Part shown: positions 9,476 through 18,989 of the stretch, piece after piece
Position numbering within the stretch: position 1 is the first letter of the stretch
Layout of the letters: each line of letters opens with the position of its first letter
Assembly: GCA_039810605.1 (NCBI GenBank)
Contig: JBDHXH010000001.1
Span: 1-64,000 of the forward strand
Direction: 5' to 3'
DNA length: 64,000 bases
Origin: JAGPCH01 sp039810605
GTDB taxonomy: Bacteria > Bacteroidota > Ignavibacteria > Tepidaquicellales > Tepidaquicellaceae
Program-made: the position numbers and the translations under genes
The notes under the pieces: generated by a model
Told to the model about the DNA's origin: nothing
Seen by the model: only the letters and a program-made list of their open reading frames with translations
Databases searched by the model: none

Positions 9476-10972
9476 TTGTTCAGGAAAATATTAATTGCTA
9501 ACCGCGGCGAAATTGCAGTCCGGATCATCAATACTGCAAGAGAAATGGGAATAAAAACCGTAACCGTCTATTCTGATTTTGATGAGTACTCCCTTTATAC
9601 AAAACTTTCCGACGAATCATACCATATAGGAGAATCGCCCGCTTCAAAAAGTTACCTGATGGCAGATAAAATAATTGAAACAGCAAAAATATCGGGAGCC
9701 GAAGCTATTCATCCAGGTTATGGATTTTTGTCTGAAAGAAGTTTCTTTGCAAAACTATGCTCCGACAACGGAATTGAATTCATCGGTCCCGATCACAATG
9801 CTATTGAATTGCTCGGAAGCAAAACAGACGCGAAGACGCTGGCAATTAACAACAAAGTTCCCGTTGTTCCCGGAAGCGGGAAACCTCTTACGGATATTTC
9901 AGAGATCAGAAAAATTGCGAAGGAAGTCGGATACCCTGTACTTATTAAAGCATCTGCAGGAGGCGGGGGCAAGGGCATGAGAATCGTCAGAAGTGAAAAT
10001 GAAATTGAAGAAGCTTTGCGTATCGCTAGAAGTGAAGCAAAGTCATCATTCGGAGACGACAGTATTTTTGTCGAAAAATATATAGATGTGCCAAGACATA
10101 TTGAATTCCAGATTCTCGCAGATAAACACGGAAATGTGATTCACCTCGGTGAAAGAGAATGCTCAATGCAGAGACGTCATCAGAAAATTATCGAAGAGAC
10201 TCCTTCGGTGATTGTGAACGAAGAACTTAGAAATGAAATGGGAGAATGCGCAAAGCGACTTGTGAAAGCATCGGGATATTCAAATGCGGGAACAGTCGAA
10301 TTCATTGTTGACAGGAACAATAAATTTTATTTCCTCGAAGTCAATACGCGCCTTCAGGTTGAGCATCCAATTACAGAAATAAGAACCGGACTTGATCTTG
10401 TCAGAGAGCAGCTCAAGATCGCATGGGGCGAGAAACTTGATTTGGAACAAGAGGATATTGAGTTCAGGGGAAGTGTAATTGAATGTCGGATTTGTGCGGA
10501 AGACTCCGAAAATAATTTCATTCCTTCCACCGGCAAAATTACAAACATTAACAAAGTTCTTGGCAGTGGTATGCGCGAGGATACCGGAATTGAACAGGGT
10601 GATACTGTTTCTGTATTTTATGATCCCATGATTGCAAAGTTGATTTCTTACGGCAAGGATAGACTGTCAGCAATTAACAGGATGAAACGTGCTTTGTCAC
10701 AGTATAAAATTGACGGTATAAAGACGAATATTTCATTTCTTCTTGATCTGCTCGAATCTCCTGAATTTATTGATGGCAATTATCATACACAGTTCATCGA
10801 AAGTAAATTTCTCGAAAGGCTGAAAGCTAAAGACAGACCTGACGAACTGACATCCCGAGCGCTTGCGCTGGCTGCGGCTTTACGTGCAGAAAATAAGAAA
10901 CCGCGACAGAGCATAAACGGTACATCTGAATATAGCCATTGGGCTTCGAAGAGAACGGAGAACTTGAGATGA
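9476..10972 (+). CDS. accC: Biotin carboxylase subunit of an acyl-CoA carboxylase
   Basis: The enzyme carboxylates protein-bound biotin with bicarbonate and ATP, the first half-reaction of acetyl- or propionyl-CoA carboxylase. The order is the N-terminal KILIANRGEIAVRI, IHPGYGFLSE, the ATP-grasp glycine loop GGGGKGMRIV (residues 162-171), ERECSMQRRHQKIIEE (227-241) and the active-site EVNTRLQVEHP (288-298). The 498-residue length exceeds AccC (about 450), and the extra tail resembles the linker of propionyl-CoA carboxylase alpha chains. The start is TTG, fixed by the family N-terminus. Its last codon overlaps the start of the biotin carrier gene (ATGA). No carboxyltransferase gene is nearby. 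Confidence 0.93.
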   Translation: MFRKILIANRGEIAVRIINTAREMGIKTVTVYSDFDEYSLYTKLSDESYHIGESPASKSYLMADKIIETAKISGAEAIHPGYGFLSERSFFAKLCSDNGIEFIGPDHNAIELLGSKTDAKTLAINNKVPVVPGSGKPLTDISEIRKIAKEVGYPVLIKASAGGGGKGMRIVRSENEIEEALRIARSEAKSSFGDDSIFVEKYIDVPRHIEFQILADKHGNVIHLGERECSMQRRHQKIIEETPSVIVNEELRNEMGECAKRLVKASGYSNAGTVEFIVDRNNKFYFLEVNTRLQVEHPITEIRTGLDLVREQLKIAWGEKLDLEQEDIEFRGSVIECRICAEDSENNFIPSTGKITNINKVLGSGMREDTGIEQGDTVSVFYDPMIAKLISYGKDRLSAINRMKRALSQYKIDGIKTNISFLLDLLESPEFIDGNYHTQFIESKFLERLKAKDRPDELTSRALALAAALRAENKKPRQSINGTSEYSHWASKRTENLR

Positions 10973-11475
10973 AGAAATACTTTATTTCTATAGATTGTGC
11001 AGAACCAAAGATTGAAGTCAATTTAAACGGCTTGAATTCATCCCTCATTGACGGTATAGAAAGCAAGTATAGTTATAAAATTATCAATGATAATGTAATG
11101 GTGTTGAGGATGGATAACTTGAATTTTTATTTTGATTTCAATTCTGAAGGAAACGAATACCTGCAGATAGGATTGAACGGCAGGGTTTATGACGTTGATT
11201 GCAAAAGCGATCTGGATGTTTTGATTGAAAAGATGAGCGGAAACAAAACGGATGGAAAAGCAGTAAAGGAAATAAAATCCCCGATGCCCGGCATAATTAA
11301 AAAGGTTAATGTTGCTTCAGGACAGGATGTCGCAAAAGGAGAAGTGCTCCTTGTTCTTGAGGCAATGAAGATGGAAAATGAAATCAAGGCGATTGTTGAT
11401 TGTAAGATAAAGAAAGTGAATGTTGAACAAATGAGTTCCGTAGAAAAGAATGAACTGCTTATTATCCTGGAATAA
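10969..11475 (+). CDS. Biotin carboxyl carrier protein
   Basis: This 168-residue protein carries the biotinyl domain in its last 75 residues: IKSPMPGIIKKVNVASGQDV, then VLEAMKMENEIKAI, with the biotinylated Lys near residue 134 and the usual Met on both sides. The first 90 residues resemble the BT-type domain that links biotin carboxylase and carrier in propionyl-CoA carboxylase alpha chains. The gene starts at the ATG overlapping the accC stop codon, so translation is probably coupled. A longer frame opens upstream but would lie inside accC. Together the two genes look like a split alpha subunit of an acyl-CoA carboxylase. Confidence 0.92.
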   Translation: MKKYFISIDCAEPKIEVNLNGLNSSLIDGIESKYSYKIINDNVMVLRMDNLNFYFDFNSEGNEYLQIGLNGRVYDVDCKSDLDVLIEKMSGNKTDGKAVKEIKSPMPGIIKKVNVASGQDVAKGEVLLVLEAMKMENEIKAIVDCKIKKVNVEQMSSVEKNELLIILE

Positions 11476-11517
11476 AGGCAACAGAAAAATAAAAATAAAA
11501 AATCAAATTAACTTTTT

Positions 11518-12522
11518 GTGTTTTTAGCATTTGCATCCTTATTTGCTGCAGTCGTTCCGATGTTTTGCTATCTTATCATCATCTGGATACTTGACAGATA
11601 TGAGCGGGAGCCGTTCTGGCTTGTTCTCCTGAATTTCTTCTGGGGTGCAACCGGAGCAATATTTCTTGGCATTCTCGGAAGTCTGATTTTTCAGATTCCT
11701 CTGAATGAACTCATACGTATTGTCGCCGATGATAATACAGGAGAGCTGATGGACTTATCCGGTGCAGTAATCACCGCGCCGCTTGTCGAAGAATCCACAA
11801 AAGGAATTTTTCTTGTGCTCATGTCAATGAGCAAGAGATTTGATGGAGGAGTTGACGGCGCAGTATTCGGAGGAGCTATAGGTCTGGGATTCGGAATGAC
11901 AGAAAACTTTATGTATTTCCTCTCTTATGGAAACACGCCTGCAGCGTGGCTGATGATTGTATTTGTCAGAACCCTGTTTTCTGCCGTGATGCACTGCCTT
12001 TCTACCGCGACATTCGGAGCCTGCATCGGCTACGCAAAATTCAAACCGCTGATTTTTAAATTCATCCTTATACCGGCAGGATTTTTCCTTGCCGTCTTTC
12101 TGCATTTTGCATGGAATCTTTCCGTCAGTTTTGAGGACACAACAATTTTTGGATTCCTGTTTCTTATTCTTTATCTGTTTGTCACTTTTGCAATTTTTCA
12201 GATATCGGTTTATTTCGAAGGCAAAACTATTCTGAAGGAATTGCAGGACGAAGTCAATCTCGGTCTTATTCCTTTCGAGCATCTGTCACATCTTCCCTAT
12301 GTTTCCCGAAGGTTCAGATACGGCTGGTGCCCCATTGGAGTAAATCAGAAGGCTTATGTAAGAACAGCAACTACTCTCGCTTTGAGAAAGAGTCAGCTTA
12401 GAAATACAAAGGGAAACATTCAAAAAGGCTATCTTCGCGACGTGGAAAAACTTCGATATGAAATTCAAATGATGTTTTATAATGCAAATGTCGCATATCA
12501 CCAAAGCATGAACCGCGGATGA
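11518..12522 (+). CDS. PrsW-family intramembrane metalloprotease
   Basis: PrsW-type proteases cut membrane proteins such as anti-sigma factors within or near the membrane. The protein has about eight hydrophobic segments and the family motifs EESTKG (91-96), TEN (128-130), a histidine in AVMHCLSTATFG (H159) and FLHFAWN (H196). The C-terminal cytoplasmic part after residue 250 is basic and has no recognised domain. The start is GTG at 11518. No anti-sigma factor adjoins it, so its substrate is unknown. It is separated from the biotin carrier gene by 42 bp. Confidence 0.88.
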   Translation: MFLAFASLFAAVVPMFCYLIIIWILDRYEREPFWLVLLNFFWGATGAIFLGILGSLIFQIPLNELIRIVADDNTGELMDLSGAVITAPLVEESTKGIFLVLMSMSKRFDGGVDGAVFGGAIGLGFGMTENFMYFLSYGNTPAAWLMIVFVRTLFSAVMHCLSTATFGACIGYAKFKPLIFKFILIPAGFFLAVFLHFAWNLSVSFEDTTIFGFLFLILYLFVTFAIFQISVYFEGKTILKELQDEVNLGLIPFEHLSHLPYVSRRFRYGWCPIGVNQKAYVRTATTLALRKSQLRNTKGNIQKGYLRDVEKLRYEIQMMFYNANVAYHQSMNRG

Positions 12523-12568
12523 TTCCTGCTGTCAGCATGCGGCATTGCCGAATATTATATTAAGGGAT

Positions 12569-14965
12569 ATGTCAACTGCCGATAAAGTAATAAAGAATAC
12601 TTTTTATTATGTGCTGTTTCAGGTCTTTGGATTTGTTTTCCCTCTCATTCTAACTCCCTTCATCATTTCAAAGATCGATCAGGTTCAATTCGGCATTTAT
12701 GCATTGATACTTGGATTCATCGGAATGTTCAACCTGCTTGATTTGAGCATCTCATCTTCTTTTATAGTTTTTATTTCGAGGTATTATGTCAAGAAAGATT
12801 TCGAATTACTAAACAAATACTTCAACAGCGGATTCCTGTTCTATCTCTGCTTTTCATTTGTCATTGTGATTGCGGGTTATGTATTTGCGGGACCGTTGCT
12901 TTCGTTGTTGAACATTCCCGCCGAATTTTATGACACTTCGCTGAAGGTCTATTACATCGGACTCATTGTGTTTATGATCACAAGTTCGTTTTCAATTTTC
13001 TCATCAGTGCTCATAAGTTTGCAGAAGATGTATGTAACAAGCGTGGCAGGAATAGTGATGGGTTTTCTCAATCTTGCCGCGACGATAATTGTTTTGAGTC
13101 TGGGGTATGGACTGCAGGGATTAATCTGGATTCAGCTTGGCATTGCGGTCGTCATAGGACTAATCAATTTCGTTTCCGTGAAATCATTTGTCCCTGAATT
13201 AAGAATTAGCGTCAGGAGCTTCGGAAAAAATCCTGTAAAGGAGATGACAAAGTTCGGCGCGCAAATGCAGATCTCAAAACTTGCAACATTTGCATCGGAG
13301 AAGTACGATGAATTCCTTCTCGCACATTTTTCGGTGTTGAATAATGTAACATATTATAACATAGCAAACAGGATTTCACGAACCGGAAGATTGATACCGT
13401 TTCAACTTCTACCGCAGGTTGCTCCTGTTGCATCGGAACTAAAGGCAACCGGCGAAGACGAAAAAATCCGGACTTTGTTTTCTGACACTTCAAAATATCT
13501 CACTCTTGTATCGGCACCGGTATTCATTTTTATATTCCTCTTTGCCGATTTGCTTGTGAAGACCTGGATGGGCGAGGGATATGATTTGTCGGTTAATATC
13601 TTAAGAATACTTGCCGCAGGACAGCTTGTGAACATGACACTCTCCGCTCCCGGAAATTCAATCATTCCAAATACCGGCTATCCCAAATACCAAATGAGAG
13701 AGGGTTTGCTTAATCTTGCCATTAATATTATCTTGAGCTACTTCCTGATCAAGCATTACGGAATATTCGGAGCAGCAATCGGAAATACTCTTTCAACTTT
13801 TTTTGCATCGGCATTCATATTTTTCGTATCGGCAGGTTTTTTCAAGTTGAGCAAACGGACTTTTTTTTCTATAATATATCCGAAGCCGCTGATTGCCGCT
13901 GTCATCAGTGGTGTAATTGCTTTCGCAGTTTATTATGCCGCAGAAAAATTTTTGTTCGGTTTTACGGGAAGAATTTCAGGCATTATTTATATCCTGTGTG
14001 CAGGCATTTTGTTCCTATCAATTAACTTCTTCCTTATTCTTAAACTAAATTACTTGAACGATAAGGATAAGTCATTATTTGCAAGAATAATTCTGAAGCT
14101 TATTAATGGCTTCCAAAAGAAGAAGACATCTAATCGCATTCTTGCCGAAGGAACTTACGAAAATGAACTCGTTAGTATTGTCGTGGTTACTCATAATCGT
14201 GAGGGTCTCTTCAGGAAATGTATCGGGAGCTTGCTTCAAACTTTAACCAATGTGAGTTATGAACTTATTGTAATTGACAATGCATCATCTGATGGTACCG
14301 GAAAATTCCTTGAGGAGCTTCAGCGCCGCAATGAAAAACTTATTGTAATTAATCCCGGGCAAAATATAGGAATCAATGCGAAAGCTCTCGGATTCGAAAA
14401 TGCTAAGGGTGAATTTATTATCGGCATTGATGACGATGTGATTTTTTTTCCGCATGGCTGGGTTGAAATGATGGTCAATGCATATAAGCGGATTCCCGGA
14501 ATGGGCTATCTTGCAACCAACGTTATACAGGACGAACATACTAACGGTGCAAAACCTTCGGAAGATCTGTATCATTATGATTATTTTGATGATGGAAAAA
14601 TTAAACTTGAAGTCGGACCAACCGGCGGTTGGTGTTTCATGATTTCCAGGGAAGTTTATGAAAAAATCGGGAAGCTGCGCACTCTTGAAGGACGAATCTT
14701 TTACCCCGAAGACGGCGATTACATTAACAGGATCAGAGACAACGGCATGAGATACGGACTGCTTTCGGATGTGAAGGTCTATCATGCTTCGGGAGAATAC
14801 TATAATAAGGAGTATAAGAATGTTTACGAAGGCAAATATGAAGACTACCGCAAAGGTGAACCCTTCTTTTATAAACTGAAAACAAACTTGAAAATTCTGC
14901 TTAGCCCCGGCAGATATATTGAGAAACTGAATACATTAGCTTCGAAAACAATTGAAACCAATTGA
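12569..14965 (+). CDS. Fusion of polysaccharide flippase and family 2 glycosyltransferase
   Basis: Residues 1 to about 490 form a 12- to 14-helix membrane protein of the Wzx/MATE-like oligosaccharide flippase type (TPFIISKIDQVQFGIYALIL, PLLSLLNIP, AGQLVNM). Residues about 530-760 form a complete GT-A glycosyltransferase: ELVSIVVVTHNREGLFRKCI, VIDNASSDGTG, the metal-binding DDD in GIDDDVIFF, and GGWCFMISREVYEKIG with EDGDY. The frame is continuous with no stop or shift at the junction. I choose ATG 12569, preceded by AAGGGA, over an upstream TTG at 12545. It heads the glycan operon; its stop overlaps the next start. It probably exports a lipid-linked glycan that the same polypeptide helps to build; that coupling is inference. 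Confidence 0.88.
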   Translation: MSTADKVIKNTFYYVLFQVFGFVFPLILTPFIISKIDQVQFGIYALILGFIGMFNLLDLSISSSFIVFISRYYVKKDFELLNKYFNSGFLFYLCFSFVIVIAGYVFAGPLLSLLNIPAEFYDTSLKVYYIGLIVFMITSSFSIFSSVLISLQKMYVTSVAGIVMGFLNLAATIIVLSLGYGLQGLIWIQLGIAVVIGLINFVSVKSFVPELRISVRSFGKNPVKEMTKFGAQMQISKLATFASEKYDEFLLAHFSVLNNVTYYNIANRISRTGRLIPFQLLPQVAPVASELKATGEDEKIRTLFSDTSKYLTLVSAPVFIFIFLFADLLVKTWMGEGYDLSVNILRILAAGQLVNMTLSAPGNSIIPNTGYPKYQMREGLLNLAINIILSYFLIKHYGIFGAAIGNTLSTFFASAFIFFVSAGFFKLSKRTFFSIIYPKPLIAAVISGVIAFAVYYAAEKFLFGFTGRISGIIYILCAGILFLSINFFLILKLNYLNDKDKSLFARIILKLINGFQKKKTSNRILAEGTYENELVSIVVVTHNREGLFRKCIGSLLQTLTNVSYELIVIDNASSDGTGKFLEELQRRNEKLIVINPGQNIGINAKALGFENAKGEFIIGIDDDVIFFPHGWVEMMVNAYKRIPGMGYLATNVIQDEHTNGAKPSEDLYHYDYFDDGKIKLEVGPTGGWCFMISREVYEKIGKLRTLEGRIFYPEDGDYINRIRDNGMRYGLLSDVKVYHASGEYYNKEYKNVYEGKYEDYRKGEPFFYKLKTNLKILLSPGRYIEKLNTLASKTIETN

Positions 14966-16029
14966 GTAAAATTAACTTCATAGTTCCTGAAATTGCAAGG
15001 ACAGGAGGAATGAGAATAATTTTCGAATACGCAAACAGGCTGACTGAAAAAGGTCATGACGTAATGCTGTATTCTCCAAACATTCCTTTTAATAATTACA
15101 AAGGAATGTTCGTTCCATTTTACATCAAGTATAGAACAAAGTATGCATTGAAAAAGATTTTTTCCGGAAAGAAGCTACCGTCAAGAATTTTTGAACATAG
15201 CTTCGGGATTAAACACCTCTGGTCAATGAACAATGGTTCCATTCGCGATGCCGATGCTACTGTCGCTACTTCATGGACAAGTTCTTATGTTGCAGAGAGG
15301 CTTTCATCTTCAAAAGGAAAAAAAGTTTACCTTATTCAGGATTATGAAACCTGGAATTCGAATGTCGAATTAGTAAATAAGAGTTATTCGCTCCCGTTTG
15401 AAAGAGTAACAATCTCCCGCTATCTGCATGATTTGCTTCTGAAAAAATTCGGAAGCAGTTCTGCCGTGATACTCAACGGCATTGACTTTGAAAAATTTAA
15501 TAATCCGGAAAAAAAAATTGGCGATAACCCGCAGATTCTTTTTATGGACCACATCCTGGAGAATAAGAATACCAAAGGCGCAATTGAAGTTGTATCGAGA
15601 TTAAGACAGAAATTCAATACAATAAAATTCAAATGTTTCGGATTCGAAAATTTTCATAACCTGCCCGAGTTCATTCGTTTCATCAGAAATCCATCTGAAG
15701 AAGAGATAGTTAACCTTTATCGCAATTCTGATATTTTCCTTTATACTGCTTTCTATGAAGGATTCGCTTTGCCGCCTGCAGAAGCAATGGCTTGCAAATG
15801 CGCAGTGGTAGGAAGCAACACCGCAGCCCTTCCGGAATATTCCATTAATAATCAGACTGCGCTCCTGACCACGCCGGGTAACCTCGATGAAATTACTGAC
15901 CGCGTTGAATTCCTTTTGAACAACAGAAGCGAACTGGAAAAAATCTCCACCGCAGGTTACGAACATGTCCGCAGTATACTGAACTGGGATGACTCCGTAA
16001 ATAAATTCGAAAAGATTTTATTCAGCTAA
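14962..16029 (+). CDS. Family 4-type glycosyltransferase
   Basis: This is a GT-B glycosyltransferase that would transfer a sugar from a nucleotide donor in glycan assembly. The N-terminal domain opens with INFIVPEIARTGGMRII (donor/acceptor loop GG). The C-terminal domain has the donor-binding EX7E motif in EGFALPPAEAMACKCAVVGS with AALPEY after it. It starts at TTG 14962, where the preceding gene's TGA overlaps as TTGA. ATG is absent nearby, and the conserved N-terminus supports the TTG. Acceptor and sugar cannot be told from sequence alone. Confidence 0.87.
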   Translation: MSKINFIVPEIARTGGMRIIFEYANRLTEKGHDVMLYSPNIPFNNYKGMFVPFYIKYRTKYALKKIFSGKKLPSRIFEHSFGIKHLWSMNNGSIRDADATVATSWTSSYVAERLSSSKGKKVYLIQDYETWNSNVELVNKSYSLPFERVTISRYLHDLLLKKFGSSSAVILNGIDFEKFNNPEKKIGDNPQILFMDHILENKNTKGAIEVVSRLRQKFNTIKFKCFGFENFHNLPEFIRFIRNPSEEEIVNLYRNSDIFLYTAFYEGFALPPAEAMACKCAVVGSNTAALPEYSINNQTALLTTPGNLDEITDRVEFLLNNRSELEKISTAGYEHVRSILNWDDSVNKFEKILFS

Positions 16030-16974
16030 ATGCTTGTCTCAATATTAATTGTAAATTACAACACCGGGAAAATACTTGCAGAATGCGTAAAGTCCGTCTA
16101 CAATTTTGAAAATGAAAACGAGTTCGAAATAATAATTGCCGATAACTGTTCATCCGATGATTCTGCATCTGTTATAGAAAATCTGAAATCAGCACATAAA
16201 AATTTGAAGTGTATTTTCATCAAAGACAAAGTAAGCTTTTCCGAAGCAAACAATATTGCATTCGACTCTTCCTCCGGAGATTATATTCTGATAATGAATC
16301 CCGACATAATTTTTCATGAACCTGTTATCGGAAAATTGACAAGAGATCTTTCTGAAAATAGTACCCTCGGCGCAATCTGCCCCCTGCTTGAAGGAACTGA
16401 CGGAAAGTTTCAGTCACGCTATTTTCAAAAGTATCCTTCAATCCTTCAGTTTATTTTTTTCTATTCAATCTTTGCGAAACTTTTTCAACAATCAGATTTT
16501 CTCACAAACACGTATCTTGAAAACCGGAATTTGAAACCCGATAAAGATGGTCTTGCCTATATCGAACAGATACCGTGCGCATTTTTCCTGACAAGACGGA
16601 GTATTTTTTCCGGCGTCGGGAAGATGGATGTAGGATATGAACTTTTTTTTGAAGATGTTGATCTTAGCTTCAAAATCGGCAAACATTCTAAACTCGCAAT
16701 TGATACGTCACTCCGCATTGAACATTTAGGCGGCGAAAGTTTCAGAAAGTCCGATGATTTCTGGCTATACGGAAGGTTTATTCTTAGCATGATTAATTTT
16801 TTTGACAACCATTACGACGGCATCAGGTATGTAATGCTGAAGCAAACGGCAAGAATTAACTCTTATGCAGTTCTTATGATGGAAAATTTCAAAAAACTTT
16901 TCGGAAGAGAAGATGATTACAGAATCCGAAAGCATAAATATTTTTTGAGTGAATACAGAAAAACTTACTGTTGA
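16030..16974 (+). CDS. Family 2 glycosyltransferase
   Basis: The GT-A fold is shown by SILIVNYNTGKILAECVKSV, ADNCSSDD, the donor-site acidic pair in LIMNPDIIF and the C-terminal LFFEDVDLSFKIG signature common in rhamnosyltransferase-like enzymes. ATG immediately follows the preceding stop. There is no membrane helix, so it probably acts on the inner face of the cytoplasmic membrane. Part of a run of four family 2 enzymes. Confidence 0.88.
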   Translation: MLVSILIVNYNTGKILAECVKSVYNFENENEFEIIIADNCSSDDSASVIENLKSAHKNLKCIFIKDKVSFSEANNIAFDSSSGDYILIMNPDIIFHEPVIGKLTRDLSENSTLGAICPLLEGTDGKFQSRYFQKYPSILQFIFFYSIFAKLFQQSDFLTNTYLENRNLKPDKDGLAYIEQIPCAFFLTRRSIFSGVGKMDVGYELFFEDVDLSFKIGKHSKLAIDTSLRIEHLGGESFRKSDDFWLYGRFILSMINFFDNHYDGIRYVMLKQTARINSYAVLMMENFKKLFGREDDYRIRKHKYFLSEYRKTYC

Positions 16975-16977
16975 AAA

Positions 16978-17925
16978 TTGATATCGGTCATTATTCCAAA
17001 TTACAACGGCATTGAGCATCTGAAGCAATGTTTTGATTCTCTCCGAAGGCAGACATTGAGAGAATTTTCAGTTATCATGATTGACAATAACTCATCGGAT
17101 GATTCCGTCAAATTTGTCAGCGAAAACTATAGCGAAGTAAAAATCATTCGGATGAGCAGCAACACCGGGTTTGCAAAGGCTGTAAACCAGGGAATCAAGA
17201 TAGCGATGCTTGATGAGAAAACCGATTATATTGTACTTCTCAACAATGATACCGAATGTGATGCGAATTTTCTGTCAGAGATGAAGAAAGGATTCAGAGA
17301 TAGCTCAACCGGAAGTGTTGCATGCAAGATGCTGAACTTCAACGAAAGAAACAAAATTGATGATGCCGGAGACTTCATAAAGAGCAAGGGCTCGCCTTAT
17401 GCGAGAGGATATGAAGAGACTGATACGGGACAATATGATAAAGGAGAATTTATTTTCGGAGCTTGCGCGGGAGCATCGGCATACAGAAAAGAAGTATTCC
17501 GAAGAGCGGGATTTTTCGATGAGGATTTTTTTGCATACTATGAAGATGTTGATTTCAGTTTCAGGCTGCAGCTTTGCGGCTACAAATGTTTTTATAATCC
17601 CGACGCCGTTGTTTATCACAAAAGAGGAGCGACAACTAGCAACAGACTGGGATTCCAGACCATGCTTTGTGAAAGGAACCTTGTTGCATTAAGAATAAAA
17701 AATTATCCGCTCTCAATTCTGATCCTTAATCTTCCCGTCTTCATGCTCGTCAGAATCAAAAGATATTTTTTGTTTCTGACAAAACATTCTTCCTCCCTGT
17801 TCTTTTCCGCTTTGAAAGGATATTGCCAGGGCGTTTTGAAAATTCCAAAATCAATAGGCAAGAGACGCGAGATTCAGAGATTGAAGACCGTCGGCAACGA
17901 CTACATTAAGAGCATTCTAAGATAA
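16978..17925 (+). CDS. Family 2 glycosyltransferase
   Basis: Motifs in order are SVIIPNYNGIEHLKQCFDSL, IDNNSSDDS, FAKAVNQGI, VLLNNDTECD and the late AYYEDVDFSFRLQ, followed by VVYHKRGATTS. It closely resembles the next gene (VNFNGRKFLEDCFNSL, LLNNDTRAD), suggesting duplication within the operon. The start is TTG, four bases after the preceding stop. The stop overlaps the next ATG (TAATG), so translation is likely coupled. Confidence 0.88.
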   Translation: MISVIIPNYNGIEHLKQCFDSLRRQTLREFSVIMIDNNSSDDSVKFVSENYSEVKIIRMSSNTGFAKAVNQGIKIAMLDEKTDYIVLLNNDTECDANFLSEMKKGFRDSSTGSVACKMLNFNERNKIDDAGDFIKSKGSPYARGYEETDTGQYDKGEFIFGACAGASAYRKEVFRRAGFFDEDFFAYYEDVDFSFRLQLCGYKCFYNPDAVVYHKRGATTSNRLGFQTMLCERNLVALRIKNYPLSILILNLPVFMLVRIKRYFLFLTKHSSSLFFSALKGYCQGVLKIPKSIGKRREIQRLKTVGNDYIKSILR

Positions 17926-18989
17926 TGGCAGGAGTCAATATCATCGCTTCAATAATTATCGTAAATTTTAACGGCAGAAAATTCCTGGAAGACTGTTTCA
18001 ATTCTCTGCTCAAGCAGACTTTTACAGACTTCGAAATAATTTTTGTTGATAACAGTTCAACAGACGGAAGCGCTGAATTCGTCCAAGAGAAATTTAAAGA
18101 CGACAGAATAAAGATAGTCCGGTCTGAATCAAATCTCGGATTTGCCGGCGGCAATAATTTCGGATACCGGCATTGTAAAGGCGAGTATGTCGTCCTGCTG
18201 AATAACGATACGCGGGCAGACTCACGCTGGCTTGAAGAGCTCATTACATGCATTTCGATAAGCGAGCATATCGGCATCGCACAGTCGCTTGTCCTGACGG
18301 AGGGAATTCCGATGAAGTATTATGAAACTAACGGAACAATAAATCTTCTCGGACAAAATATCATGGAGGTATTTGAAATTGATGAAAACGGTGTGGGGGA
18401 AATATTTCAGGCAAACGGATGCTCGCTCATGATACGGAAGAAACTTGCCGATGAAACAGGGGGACTATTTGATGACGAATATTTTGCATATTCAGAAGAT
18501 ACTTACCTTTGTTTCAAGATTAAGTTTAAAGGACTGAAGATAATGCATACTTCAAAGTCAATCATTTATCACAAAGGAGGAGGGACATCCGATCCGGGAA
18601 AAAGGAGAATGCTATATTACTATCAGGAAAGAAACAGACTTCTTAACTTTATTCTGTTTTTCTCTGCAGGTTTCAGAATCAAATATATGCCTTTTTTGGT
18701 ATTTAACTTTGCCATAAAATCTGTCTTGTCATTATTCTCCGGAAAATATTTCCTGCCGGAACTGGCAAAAGCTTATCTGTGGCTGATTTGCCGGCGTTCA
18801 TCAATCAAAGAAAAAAGAAACTCCCTGAACAAACTGAAATCAGTCAGGGAAGAAGAAGTTCTGAAATATCTGTCCGGAAAAGTCTTCAACGGGAATAATA
18901 TTTTTGAACGGACAGCAAATACCGTTTCTCTCCTTTATTGCAGACTGACAAGAATCAAAGTACATGAATTAAGCTCACGCATCGGATGA
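17925..18989 (+). CDS. Family 2 glycosyltransferase
   Basis: The core reads SIIIVNFNGRKFLEDCFNSL, VDNSSTDGS, LGFAGGNNFG, VVLLNNDTRAD and FAYSEDTYLCFKIK. The last 90 residues contain a hydrophobic stretch (YMPFLVFNFAIKSVLSLF) that may bind the membrane. ATG overlaps the preceding stop by one base, and the stop overlaps the next ATG by four (ATGA). The donor is unknown; the LNNDT motif is typical of dTDP-rhamnose-type enzymes, which is only suggestive. Confidence 0.88.
   Translation: MAGVNIIASIIIVNFNGRKFLEDCFNSLLKQTFTDFEIIFVDNSSTDGSAEFVQEKFKDDRIKIVRSESNLGFAGGNNFGYRHCKGEYVVLLNNDTRADSRWLEELITCISISEHIGIAQSLVLTEGIPMKYYETNGTINLLGQNIMEVFEIDENGVGEIFQANGCSLMIRKKLADETGGLFDDEYFAYSEDTYLCFKIKFKGLKIMHTSKSIIYHKGGGTSDPGKRRMLYYYQERNRLLNFILFFSAGFRIKYMPFLVFNFAIKSVLSLFSGKYFLPELAKAYLWLICRRSSIKEKRNSLNKLKSVREEEVLKYLSGKVFNGNNIFERTANTVSLLYCRLTRIKVHELSSRIG

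Noticed and set aside
11824..12282. Antisense 152-codon frame inside the PrsW-like gene
   Set aside because: The sense strand carries catalytic PrsW motifs; the antisense product is lysine/cysteine-rich noise.
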